Source of the DNA: Strigamia acuminata
Taxonomy: Eukaryota > Arthropoda > Chilopoda > Geophilomorpha > Linotaeniidae
Assembly (NCBI GenBank): GCA_949358305.1
Contig: OX442314.1
Span: 14,315,060-14,379,059, forward strand
Direction: 5' to 3'
Length of the DNA: 64,000 nucleotides
Shown piece by piece: positions 49,296 to 59,390 of this stretch (position 1 is its first letter; every line of letters begins with the position of its first letter). The notes under the pieces are model-generated. The model did not search any database and was not told the origin of the DNA. It saw only the letters and a program-made list of their open reading frames with translations. The position numbers and the translations under genes were made by a program.

Positions 49296-49771
49296 TTTTT
49301 TTTTTTAAATTCAAAACAATATCATGAAACAATATACGATGTATGTGTACATTGAGATATTTGTATTCTATGAAAATTAGCAGTCATATGATGTAGTTGA
49401 GGATGTTCTTTACATCTGCCCCAATGTTTGTCATTGTTAGGTTGCCTTGATTTCATTTGTTTGTGTTGTGTTTGGTTGTTTTTGGTTAGGTTAGGTCAGG
49501 TTAGGTTAGGTTAGGACCTAGGTTTAGGTCTAAACCTAACCTAACCGAAAACAACCACACACAACACAAACAAATGAAATCAAGGCAACCTAACCTAACC
49601 TAACAATGGCATACGTTGGGGCAGATGTAAAGAACATTCTGTAGTTGAATCAAATCAGTCTATATAGTTCAGCATAAAACTTCAAAATCAAAACAATTTT
49701 CGTACGTAAATTTATTAAATTTGTAAAATACATTGTGATTTAAAAACACATTTCATGACTTTCATTACAAA
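49296..49771. other. Spacer between the two tetraspanins
   Basis: Mostly occupied by the 239-bp foldback element at 49401-49639. The remainder is AT-rich DNA that must include the promoter of tetraspanin A and the 3' UTR of tetraspanin B. No other feature was seen. Confidence 0.6.
49401..49639. mobile_element. Foldback MITE with internal TTAGG units, 239 bp
   Basis: Bounded by a perfect 9-bp direct repeat TGTAGTTGA (49392-49400 and 49640-49648), a target-site duplication. The left half (49401-49515) and the reverse complement of the right half match nearly throughout: GATGTTCTTTACATCTGCCC at the ends, then TTGCCTTGATTTCATTTG and GTTGTGT. Each arm carries tandem TTAGG pentamers, including one TCAGG variant in the left arm (around 49495-49500), and the right arm has an extra TTAGG block. 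The centre is a small palindrome around ACCTAGGT and TTTAGGTCTAAA. There is no coding capacity. A 9-bp duplication and long inverted arms suggest a Mutator-like or foldback element. Confidence 0.85.
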
Positions 49772-51283
49772 TTACAATTCACCATAATCATCACGAGAAA
49801 ACCTAGAATTTGGAGGTTTGCATATATTTTTTCTCTTCACACGACGTGGTTTGTCATCTTTTTTATCAATAACATCTATTTTTGGTTTTTTCGTTTTCTC
49901 AGATGCTGGAAGCATTGCTATCATTTCTGAAGATCGACCCTCTCTTAAAAAATTGCATCAGCATAAACAAATTGACTTATTTTATACATTACCCTTTCCT
50001 CAACGAATTATTACCTTAAATGACCACAAGCACTTGCCTGATTCAAAGCTTTTATAAACGATGTTTGTACCAAACGTGCCAAACACAAAACAGCAAACTA
50101 TTTATTAAAAAGGTTTAAAAATAAAATTATTCCTTCTTAAAACCCAAAAAAAAAATTACTGAGATGACACTAAGCAAAAAGCATAAAGCAGCAGTAACCA
50201 CAACTATAAATCGTATAAAATCATCAATCAAACTACCACAACCATCTTTATATAGCGTGATATCTTGTTGATAATTATAGTTTTTGTGATCATCATTTTC
50301 ACGTACTGCTGTGTGAATACAAGGTCTCGGCGACCAGGGGTCGCAACAACTGAATGGCACGTTCCTAAAATAAAACATTAAACTCGTTACAGAGAAATTA
50401 ATATTTTTAATTAAACACTTTCCCATTTGCATCTTCTTTGTAAAATTCATCTTCCCATTCTATTTCGATCCAATCCACATAACTATTTCCTCCACAACAC
50501 TTGAATTTGATTTGTATTTCATCAATTTGAATTTTCACGTCCGAATCGTATCTGTACTCGGCCATTGCCAATTTAAATCGTTCTGGAGCTGGGATTCCAA
50601 TTTTATCCTCATGCAGCAATATTGTGACACTGATTGCGTATATTTTACGACAAAATGTTTTATTTTTATTTTGCTTTATTTTTAACATATTAACCCACCC
50701 AAGGACGAAGAAATCTGTTGCAGTGACGAAATGAAGGAAAACAGTAAATAAAACCCAATTTTTTACTCCTTTTTGTATAGTTTGGTCATTGGACATAACT
50801 TGCGACCAAATTTTAGTTGCAATTAGAACAAAAACAATAGTTGTTGTCGTTATTGCAGTTGTAGTAATAGGAATCACGACTGCTACAAATCTGGAATGCA
50901 AGTTGTTTAATGATAACTGTAAAGTGTAAAAATAAAGATACCTACGGCGAAATAATGTTTCCATGCACTGGAATGTTGTAGCTGAGAACGTATACAAAGC
51001 TTAATAAAATCAGGTCAAAAATTAAAGTGAAAGAATTGAGAATAAGAATGGCAATGCAAAAGTTACGACGTATATTATGAGATAAAAACAGACCCATTTT
51101 ATAACATCCCAACAAAAGCAACATTGTTGGTAGTATTTTATCACATGTATTTGTTGTTAAGAAATTTAAAGGACTAATTTGTTCAATATTTAGAACTTTA
51201 TCAAAATCCAAATGTCCCGAGAAGGTCACAGAAGGTTTCAATTTTCCCGCCTGTTTGGTTCGTCGTGCCGGAAAATTAATCAC
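49772..51283 (-). CDS. RDS/peripherin-like tetraspanin B
   Basis: Paralogue of tetraspanin A. Model: exons 51283-50946, 50890-50417, 50364-50160, 50097-50015, 49943-49772, giving exactly 424 codons (423 aa). Helices: one near the end of exon 1 (FCIAILILNSFTLIFDLILL), two in exon 2, and the fourth begun in exon 3 and completed in exon 4 (LSVIS joined to FAVLCLARLVQTS). The loop has FKCCGGNSYVDWIEIEW and VPFSCCD with RPCIH, as in RDS/ROM1 proteins. The LARLVQTS join resembles the end of helix 4 in peripherins, which supports the splice. Reading through the intron instead ends the protein at 50127 (349 aa). The exon 2-3 donor (GTTTAA) is weak. The tail is rich in Lys and Arg (KKPK, KPRRVKRK). 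The N-terminus before helix 1 is longer than in copy A. Confidence 0.82.
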
Positions 51284-52080
51284 GCACCCAATTCCAAAGA
51301 ATGACGGTTTCTGAGATTTTTTTTAAAAATTTATTATCGACTATTAATTTCATAACTGATTAAAATTTCTTAGATAAATCTGGAAATTTGTATTTTTATA
51401 TAAAGTGATTTGCCAATAAACAAAAAATTGCAAGATTGCATGATGTTTTGAACAGTTAACTAAAGACCGACACCCAACTTGTCTTCATCTCAGTTCTATA
51501 GCAACTTAGAAAACCTTGAACCGTAAAAAATATGCATTAAGAAGTTCATTGGAAAATGTAACCTCCCCATCCAACAGTATTCTACAAGTCTAATCGTTTA
51601 ATAAAATAAGATTTCCAAATTGGTTGAGTAGCACGCCGTCGCACGCCCATGATGACAAAGTATCGCGGAATTTCATTAGTGAAAAAGCCCCAATATTTAA
51701 TATTATAATATTAATATTATTTAAATTTAAATTTAAAATTAAAATTTATTTAAATTTATGGAAGCAATTCCATAACACAATTTAAAATAAAATATAGAAA
51801 AGTTGTTCGAAATGTATGTTCCGGCTTAAACTAACGCGCCAATAAACAAATTCTACGCTTCCTATCTTTGGAATGTGAAAGGATTATGACAAAATGCATC
51901 TACAAAACTCTGTAGTAAACTCAGCAGGGAAATCGATTCGATTACAAAGAGAAATTGCATATCACTCTCCCTTCTCAAGGCCATTGTAAATATCAACCAA
52001 TGGAGATGCAAGGTGATGTGCTATGCGGAGCTGAAAGGAAGCTCCATACCGGAACTTGTTTGGGTTGCGGCACTGACCGA
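51284..52080. other. Spacer between tetraspanin B and Hsp83
   Basis: Divergent spacer holding the tetraspanin B promoter and the distal Hsp83 upstream region. An AT-only tract at about 51692-51765 contains nested near-palindromes of AATATT, TTTAAA and AAATTT. No coding or RNA gene was seen. Confidence 0.5.
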
Positions 52081-52088
52081 AAGTGCTA

Positions 52089-52111
52089 GAAGTTTCCAGA
52101 ATACCGTAGAA
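52089..52111 (+). promoter_or_regulatory. Hsp83: Heat-shock element of Hsp83
   Basis: GAAGTTTCCAGAA at 52089-52101 is a perfect three-unit array (GAA, TTC, GAA at 5-bp spacing), the HSF binding site. A further GAA in register lies at 52109-52111, so the array is extended with one poor unit. It sits about 35-55 bp upstream of the TATA box, as expected for a heat-inducible promoter. Confidence 0.88.
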
Positions 52112-52142
52112 ACCTTGGATTCCACGTGATCTCGCGAGCTTT

Positions 52143-52150
52143 TATAAATA
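52143..52150 (+). promoter_or_regulatory. Hsp83: TATA box of Hsp83
   Basis: TATAAATA, placed just downstream of the heat-shock element. It predicts transcription start near 52170-52180. A noncoding first exon would then end at 52261, before the donor GTAAG at 52262. Confidence 0.85.
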
Positions 52151-52364
52151 GAAGGGACAAAGCGTGCATACCATTTCCGCACCACGCGCTCGCCGGTTAG
52201 CTTCGTGCAGAGAACATTACATTTCGATCGATAGTCTTTGTCTAAGAAAAACTCACTAAACGTAAGAATATTTTTACTATTTCGTTTTATTTTAACCATT
52301 TAAACGCCCATTTGTTTTAAGAAAAAGAATTTCGAAGAATTAACCAAATTTCCTTCGTTTTCAG

Positions 52365-54853
52365 ATGCCTGAGGAAACAATGACCGTTGATGATGCCGAT
52401 GTTGAAACCTTTGCGTTTCAGGCCGAAATTGCCCAGTTGATGAGCTTAATCATCAACACTTTCTATTCAAACAAAGAAATCTTCCTCCGAGAATTAATCT
52501 CCAATTCGTCCGATGTAATTTACCAAATTTTTCATTTTTTCCAAAAAAAAGAAAAGGTTTTAAAATCGTTTTTAATACTTTTTTCAGGCTTTGGATAAAA
52601 TCCGTTATGAAAGTCTTACGGATCCAACAAAATTGGAGTCTGGAAAGGAACTTTACATCAAAATTACCCCCAACAAGAATGACCGATCTCTAACCATCGT
52701 GGATACCGGCATTGGGATGACGAAAGCCGATTTGGTGAACAATTTGGGAACCATCGCGAAATCTGGAACAAAAGCTTTCATGGAAGCTTTGCAGGTATGA
52801 ATTTAAAATTACGAGTGACCAAATTTGGATTTTTAAGACTTATGTATTGAATTCGTAGGCTGGCGCTGATATTTCTATGATTGGTCAATTCGGCGTGGGT
52901 TTTTACTCCGCTTATTTGGTCGCTGACCGAGTCGTCGTCCACTCTAAGCACAATGATGACGAACAGTACATGTGGGAATCGTCGGCTGGCGGTTCGTTCA
53001 CCGTTCGAGTGGACCCTGGGGAACCCATGGGCCGTGGAACCAAGATCGTTCTTCATTTGAAGGAGGACCAGACCGAATATTTGGAAGAAAGAAAGATTAA
53101 GGAAGTCGTTAAGAAGCACAGCCAGTTTATTGGCTATCCGATTAAGTTGTTGGTGGAAAAGGAACGCGACAAGGAGGTGAGCGATGATGAGGAGGAAGAA
53201 GAAGAAAAGAAAGAAGAGGAGGAGGAAAACAAAGAAGACAAACCAAAGATTGAAGATGTTGGAGAGGACGAGGAGGAAGATAAAGATAAGGACAAGAAGA
53301 AGAAGAAGAAAATTAAGGAGAAGTACACCGAGGATGAAGAGTTGAACAAAACGAAGCCCATCTGGACGAGAAATCCCGATGACATCAGTCAGGAAGAATA
53401 CGGCGAATTTTACAAATCGCTTACAAATGATTGGGAAGACCATTTGGCTGTGAAACACTTCTCTGTTGAAGGTCAACTCGAGTTCAGAGCGCTTCTGTTT
53501 GTACCGAAGAGGGCGCCATTTGATCTGTTCGAAAACAGGAAGAAGAAAAATAACATTAAGTTGTACGTGAGAAGAGTCTTCATTATGGATAACTGCGAGG
53601 AATTGATTCCTGAATATTTGAGTAAGTTATTAATTAATTGATTTAATTATTTTTTGAATTTAATTTTAATCTGTTAAATTTTTTTAGATTTCGTTAAGGG
53701 TGTAGTCGATTCCGAAGATCTGCCATTGAACATTTCTCGAGAAATGTTGCAGCAGAGCAAAATCCTGAAAGTAATTCGCAAAAATTTGGTGAAGAAATGT
53801 GTGGAATTATTTGAGGAAATCGAAGAGGACAAGGATAACTATAAAAAATTCTACGAGCAATTCAGCAAAAATCTTAAACTTGGTATCCACGAGGATCATC
53901 AAAACAGAAAGAAGTTGGCCGAATTTTTACGTTACCACACTTCTGCGTCTGGAGATGAGATGTGCTCCCTCAAAGAATACGTTTCTCGCATGAAGGAAAG
54001 CCAGAAACACATCTACTACATCACCGGAGAAAACAAGGATCAAGTTTCTAACTCGGCTTTTGTTGAATTGGTCAAGAAACGCGGGTTTGAAGTCGTCTAC
54101 ATGGTGGAACCCATCGACGAATACTGCGTTCAACAACTGAAAGAATACGATGGTAAAACACTTGTCTCTGTAACCAAAGAGGGATTAGAGTTGCCCGAAG
54201 ATGACGAGGAGAAGAAGAAACGCGATGAGGATAAGGCGAAATATGAAAATCTCTGCAAAGTGATGAAAGACATTTTGGACAAGAAAGTGGAAAAGGTAAT
54301 TTACGAAATATTTTTTTAAATTTTCTTATATTTTAACTTTTGTTTATTTTTTTCAGGTGGTAATTTCAAACAGATTGGTATCGTCGCCATGCTGCATTGT
54401 CACGAGTCAGTACGGATGGACAGCAAACATGGAAAGGATAATGAAAGCCCAAGCTCTGCGCGACAGCAGCACAATGGGTTACATGGCAGCTAAGAAGCAC
54501 CTCGAGATTAACCCCGATCATGCGATCGTTGACACCCTTCGTAATAAAGCTGATGTTGACAAGAACGACAAATCTGTCAAGGATTTGGTTATGTTGTTGT
54601 ACGAGACGTCTCTTCTTGCGTCTGGGTTCAGTTTGGAGGATCCGCAGACTCATGCTAGTCGCATTCACCGGTAAATTCGAGTGATTATTTGTATTGAAAT
54701 GTGTTAATTTTTTTTCTTTAATTTTTTAGAATGATCAAGTTGGGTTTGGGCATTGATGAGGAAGATATTGCTGTTCCAGAAGACAAGATCGAAGACATGC
54801 CGCCATTGGAAGGCGATGCCGAAGATGCTTCCAGAATGGAAGAGGTTGATTAA
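52365..54853 (+). CDS. Hsp83: Hsp83 (cytosolic HSP90 chaperone)
   Basis: ATP-dependent chaperone for kinases, receptors and other clients. Exons: 52365-52514, 52588-52794, 52859-53621, 53688-54295, 54357-54670, 54730-54853, giving exactly 722 codons (721 aa), the usual length. The ATG is the first base of the second exon, after a 103-bp intron in the 5' UTR (52262-52364), the same plan as Drosophila Hsp83. The ATPase domain has [23 protein letters not shown], and [15 protein letters not shown]. An acidic/Lys linker (53176-53340) follows, then the middle domain ([10 protein letters not shown] and REMLQQSKI). The protein ends in the MEEVD motif that binds TPR co-chaperones, so it is the cytosolic form. 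The five coding introns differ from the intron-poor Drosophila gene. ATTAAA at 54925-54930 is a possible poly(A) signal. Confidence 0.99.
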
Positions 54854-56668
54854 TTATTTTTATGTTTATATTGCTGTGTCTTAAAACATTTGAAGCTGTA
54901 TATATTAGCCAACTTTTTTTCACGATTAAAGTTCTAATTGAACGTACAAGAAATGTTTTCCGTTTACAAAACATTCTTTTTTTATTTAAGCAATTATATA
55001 TACCGTAAACAATAACAATACATAAGTCCGACTGATCAAAGCACAACCTATTTGTGGAATAATGGTCAACACTACTAAAAAAAGGCAAAAAGGAGTTTTA
55101 TTTTAGAAATGATCGTGTTGCAACTTATCGAGTCTGTATTCTATCCAAATGTTGGAGAAATAGGCACCACGAAGTACTTGTACATTCTTTTCATATTGAC
55201 ATTTTTTTTCCATCGAAATATACAAATTTTACATGGCATTTATCAATAAATAAAACCTGCAAGATAGTGTGTTGCCATCAGCCCCATGTCACATCATATA
55301 CAAATACACACGATTTACTTTTTTTTTCAATTTTAAGCTTGGCACAAAATTTATATTCTCAAGTTCAGGAATAGTTTAGAATACTGATGATTATTGAATA
55401 ATTATGGCACACCGTTTACCCACCAAATGTGATATAAATTATGTGATGTAGCCTGAATTTGTTCTATTTAGTGATTTTTAAGTTTTATGACAATTTTTAG
55501 GCGTTCGAATCACTTTTAGCCCGTCCTATAAAGGCATTTCCATGGCAGTTATTACATTTCTAGTTTTCTACCCACAAAATGAAAGATGAACCGGCACAAG
55601 AATAATGACAAAAACGTAAAATGTGATAATTTTTCTTTCTAGCTGTTTCTCAATTGGTTATTTAACATGAGCAATAAACCAGCACAATTCTTTTCTTCAA
55701 ATAAATGTGAAAAGGTAAAGAGTTAAAGACTAGATTTTTAAAACTGGTTCTGACTCGAGAACCGCAAAATAATTTACTCCTAGAGCATACATATTATTAG
55801 TTCATTCAAAATCAAAAATAATAAAATTACAAAAACACCTACACTCAATCTATAAATTGGAATGAAACATTTTAAATTGTCGTTGGGACTTAAAAAAAAA
55901 AATGGTCCACACACACCGTATATTCAAAATGCTATTTTTTTTATTATTTATTTTGTATTTTTTTTAGCATTCACTGACATTTAAAAAAAATTATAATGTT
56001 GACTAGGAAAATCAATACTCCGCACAATTTATCTGCTTAAAAAAAAGAAAAAAAGTATCTTTCGTTTTTTTTAGTTTGCTCGCTCAATCTGTGGTTTTTT
56101 TTTCTTTCTTTCATATTAAATACATTTAACCCGCCATTGTAGTTGCTCGATTTACTATTATTATTATTATTATTGCACAATTTAAATTTAAAGAATACAA
56201 AACAGTCAAGATTAACAATAATTATTTGTCATAATTTTATTAACAATTTAGTAAATTCAAATGTATTCAACAATATCGTAAAACCCTGCAACACTTTTAA
56301 TCATTTGATTTTCAAGAATAACTAACAAAAAGTTAAAATTTAACCGAAGCTAACACTAGGGGGCTGCGACAACACTGCAATTTGCAAACACAATAATGAA
56401 AATTTAAAATAATTAAAATAAACAAAAACTATTTAACACAACTGCTCGCAGCTTATAGCCAAACCTAAATTTAATTAATGAATGCAGCATGAATTTAAAA
56501 TAAACCAAAAAAATTAATCTAATCAACTCCACGCATACTTCTCGGGAAAAAAAAGAGAACTAACTTAAGAATAAATATTGTATTTCTGAGCATTCAGAGG
56601 TGCTTTCAAACTTTAAAAGCCAGCTTTCATCTATTGATATGCTCTTTCTAATATCCTGTCTAATTCAA
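54854..56668. other. Convergent 3' region between Hsp83 and WDR20
   Basis: AT-rich DNA holding both 3' UTRs. Possible plus-strand poly(A) signals are ATTAAA at 54925-54930 and AATAAA near 55246. The WDR20 3' UTR may be long, as its stop is at 56669-56671. No coding, RNA gene or repeat was recognised. Confidence 0.6.
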
Positions 56669-59299
56669 TTAGACCACCGTGCCTCCAGTTGTGTGGTTGA
56701 CCAATTTGTTAGGGCTGTTAGTTGCTTGTTGCGTAAGACCCTGCAAATCATACTTAGTTAATACACCACAATTAAATACCACTTTGATAGAATTTTTATA
56801 AAGAGATCAATTTTTTTCCTTTTTTTTTTCTCTAAAAAAAAAAAAAGAAGAAAAAAAAATTAATTTATCCAAGCAATTTTGATCTAAATTGAGCAGCGAA
56901 ATGTCAACATGCAATTTGTTAACTACGGAGTGAGTGAGTGAGATAGATTTCAACAGAAATCAGAAAAGAAAAATGCTTTATCTCGCTCAGTTTGTAACGA
57001 TATATAATTGATTATTTTTTTTTAAAAAAAAAAATGTGTGTATTTGAAATTATGATTAACTTCCTACCACTTTTCCAGGCCTTGCCCACGTAGCAATGAG
57101 GCCTTCTTGGCACGCAGTTACTATACAGTCCTCCCTAAAAACTAAAGCAGTCAATCGTTCATGAGTTATTTTTTTACAGACGAGAGGTTCGAGCATTGGC
57201 ACATCGTCTAGCCGAGGACACGACGGAGTTCCTATTAGTTTGACGGGATCGTCAGTCCCTTTGCTGCTGGTTTTGAGCACGGTGTTCTTTTCCGAATTCC
57301 TCGACGAGAGGCTGAAATTTCTCTTATGTTCCTTATCGTATTTCTCCTTCTTCTCGCCCACCAGCGTCAGCGTCGCAAACTTGTGAGTGATGCTGCTCGA
57401 ACTGTGGACATTTCCGTCCGCGACCAGCTCCTTCACCACACAATTCGCTTGCGAATTGACCGTTTGATTGCTGCACTTGTTCGACTGGCTTCCCGACTGC
57501 GTGAACACCACGCTAGTTCTCGTCCTGCCCATGGGTTGTTTGAGAACGTCTTCCGTTAAATCCCACAAACACAGCTGCGTGTCCTGGCCGACCGAGCCGA
57601 ATCGGTAGGAAGTAATATTTATAGTTCTGCTCTCCGACGAATTCCTATTCGACGTAGGACGGGACGTCGACGAGTTGGACAGATGCGACGCGTGTTTACC
57701 ACTACTGTTGTCCGAATCGAGAAACTCGGTGTGATTACTCGGCATGTGTTGGTTCGTCAGCTCCTCGTCGCTGCCACTGAAATCGAACGATTCCAAATCA
57801 CTGCACCAAGTCGTGTACGGATCGAACGCGACCACGCTGATCCACGATTTATGACCGTGTCCCCGCGCGACGATCCTCCTTTCGTTGAAGGACCAAACCG
57901 TCACTAAATCGTCCTCGCCTCCGGACACCACGTATCGGCCGTCGGGACTCCAGCACACACACAGCAAGCCGCCGAAATAACTCCTCGCGATCCCTAGCAA
58001 GTCCATCGTGTCGTAATTAAACACTCGGAGGAATCCGTCTTGACTAACAGTTGCCAAATACTTCGAACAGGGGGAAAATTCAAACTCGTTTAGCGAACCT
58101 TCTCCGATAACCCACCTGTACAATGGGTTTCGCGTACTTTTAGTCTTACACGTGTACACAGCAAAACCTTCTCCTTGTTTAAATATCTGATAATGCGGCG
58201 GGGTGGTACCACAAGGAAGCTCTTCATTATATACATACATCTGCCCACTCACGTGGGAGACCAGAAACTGATTCGGGGAACCAGGAAGCCATTTGAGACA
58301 TGTTACTTTCGTTTTGTCTATTAACCGCTGCGAAAGATAAACATCGACAAATTAGACATTTCCTTTTCGATACAGATTTGTCAAATTCAACTTTACCTCT
58401 TCGTTATATAATTTCGTTAATTCTTTGCGAATTGGATCGACTAATTGGATTTGTCCTGCAGAGAATCCCACAAGCAGCGATACACCTTCGCTGGTAACTG
58501 TAACGTTATTAAAGTCGTGGCACGTTGGATGCGTTCCTTTATAAACTCGTTTGTCTATTGGTTTAGTTAAATCTGCTGCCTGCGGAAAGCGAAAAGTAAA
58601 CAATTAGAAAACAAAAAATATATTTTTTAATCGTTAAAATGTGTTTCTTGCATTTTTATGCTCATTTTTTGCTATTTTCCATATTTTTAAACTGCTTAAA
58701 TTCGTTTTTATGGTATTAAAAAATATAAATACTCACTCAATTTAAATACCGCTATAAGCAATTAAAAAAAAAACCAGAAAATAAAAAGCAAACAAACACT
58801 GGAAGGTCTTGGGACAACTTCCCTGTTGGGTATCGCTACGATCATTTGGAAATTAAATTTCCTCGCTATTTGAAATTCTAAATGACTTTTTTTAAGCGTG
58901 AAAACACAGTCTCACGGAAGTAACTCGGTCCACGAGTGGTGACAGTCGCCGCTTAGTTGCGATTACAATTTGTACAAGCCACACTTTAAACCGAAAATAA
59001 TGTTCGGCTCAGTTTGCATTCTGAGCGATTAAAAACACATAAAATCTCACCTTTCTAACCCCCTTGTACATATAAATGTACAATTCGCGGCCTACATTGA
59101 AACATATCCTATCTCCATTTCCTGACTGGTCCGGTATCGTTACAAAAGAGACTTTGACAGGAGTAGTGGCTTGAGTATTATATCCTACTCTGTTTGGTCG
59201 GGAATACTCGGACAAAGTCATTAGTTTATAGGTTCCTTCTCGTATCTGAAAATGCGTTTTCAGTTCGTCTTTACCTCCTCCCTCATATTGCACCGCCAT
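56669..59299 (-). CDS. WDR20: WDR20/DMWD family WD-repeat protein
   Basis: WD-repeat cofactor that in mammals activates the USP12-UAF1 and USP46-UAF1 deubiquitinases. Exons: 59299-59051, 58579-58397, 58327-57068, 56740-56669, giving exactly 588 codons (587 aa). The N-terminal SEYSRPNRV, the segment DQSGNGDRICFNVGRELY, then PTCHDFN, SYFGGLLCVCWSPDG, SGGEDDLVTVWSF, RFGSVGQDTQLCLWDLTED and CIVTACQEG are family hallmarks. A Ser-rich low-complexity insert (about 57300-57780) splits the propeller, as in the human protein. The last exon is inferred: the donor after GKV (57068) joins in frame to a short exon ending GGTVV. Otherwise the frame reads on to a stop at 57056. The start is 91 bp from the UTP25 start. 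Confidence 0.95.
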
Positions 59300-59390
59300 T
59301 TTACTCGGAGAGCACAGTCGCCGCAAAAGCCCGGATGTGATTTTGTAATGTGTCGAGCCGGCTGGGAATTTCTGTATTACATCAGCCAAG
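59300..59390. promoter_or_regulatory. Bidirectional promoter of WDR20 and UTP25
   Basis: Only 91 bp separate the two divergent start codons. The stretch is GC-richer than its surroundings and includes both 5' UTRs, unless noncoding exons exist. Both starts sit in an ATGGCG context. No TATA box was seen, as expected for housekeeping promoters. Confidence 0.7.

Noticed and set aside
49490-49545. True interstitial telomere array
   Set aside because: Only a few TTAGG units are present in each arm, and they lie inside an element with its own target-site duplication, so a repeat insertion explains them better.
52778-53476. Minus-strand ORF of 232 aa over Hsp83
   Set aside because: Antisense shadow of the charged linker; the hydrophobic look comes from reversed GAA/AAG codons.
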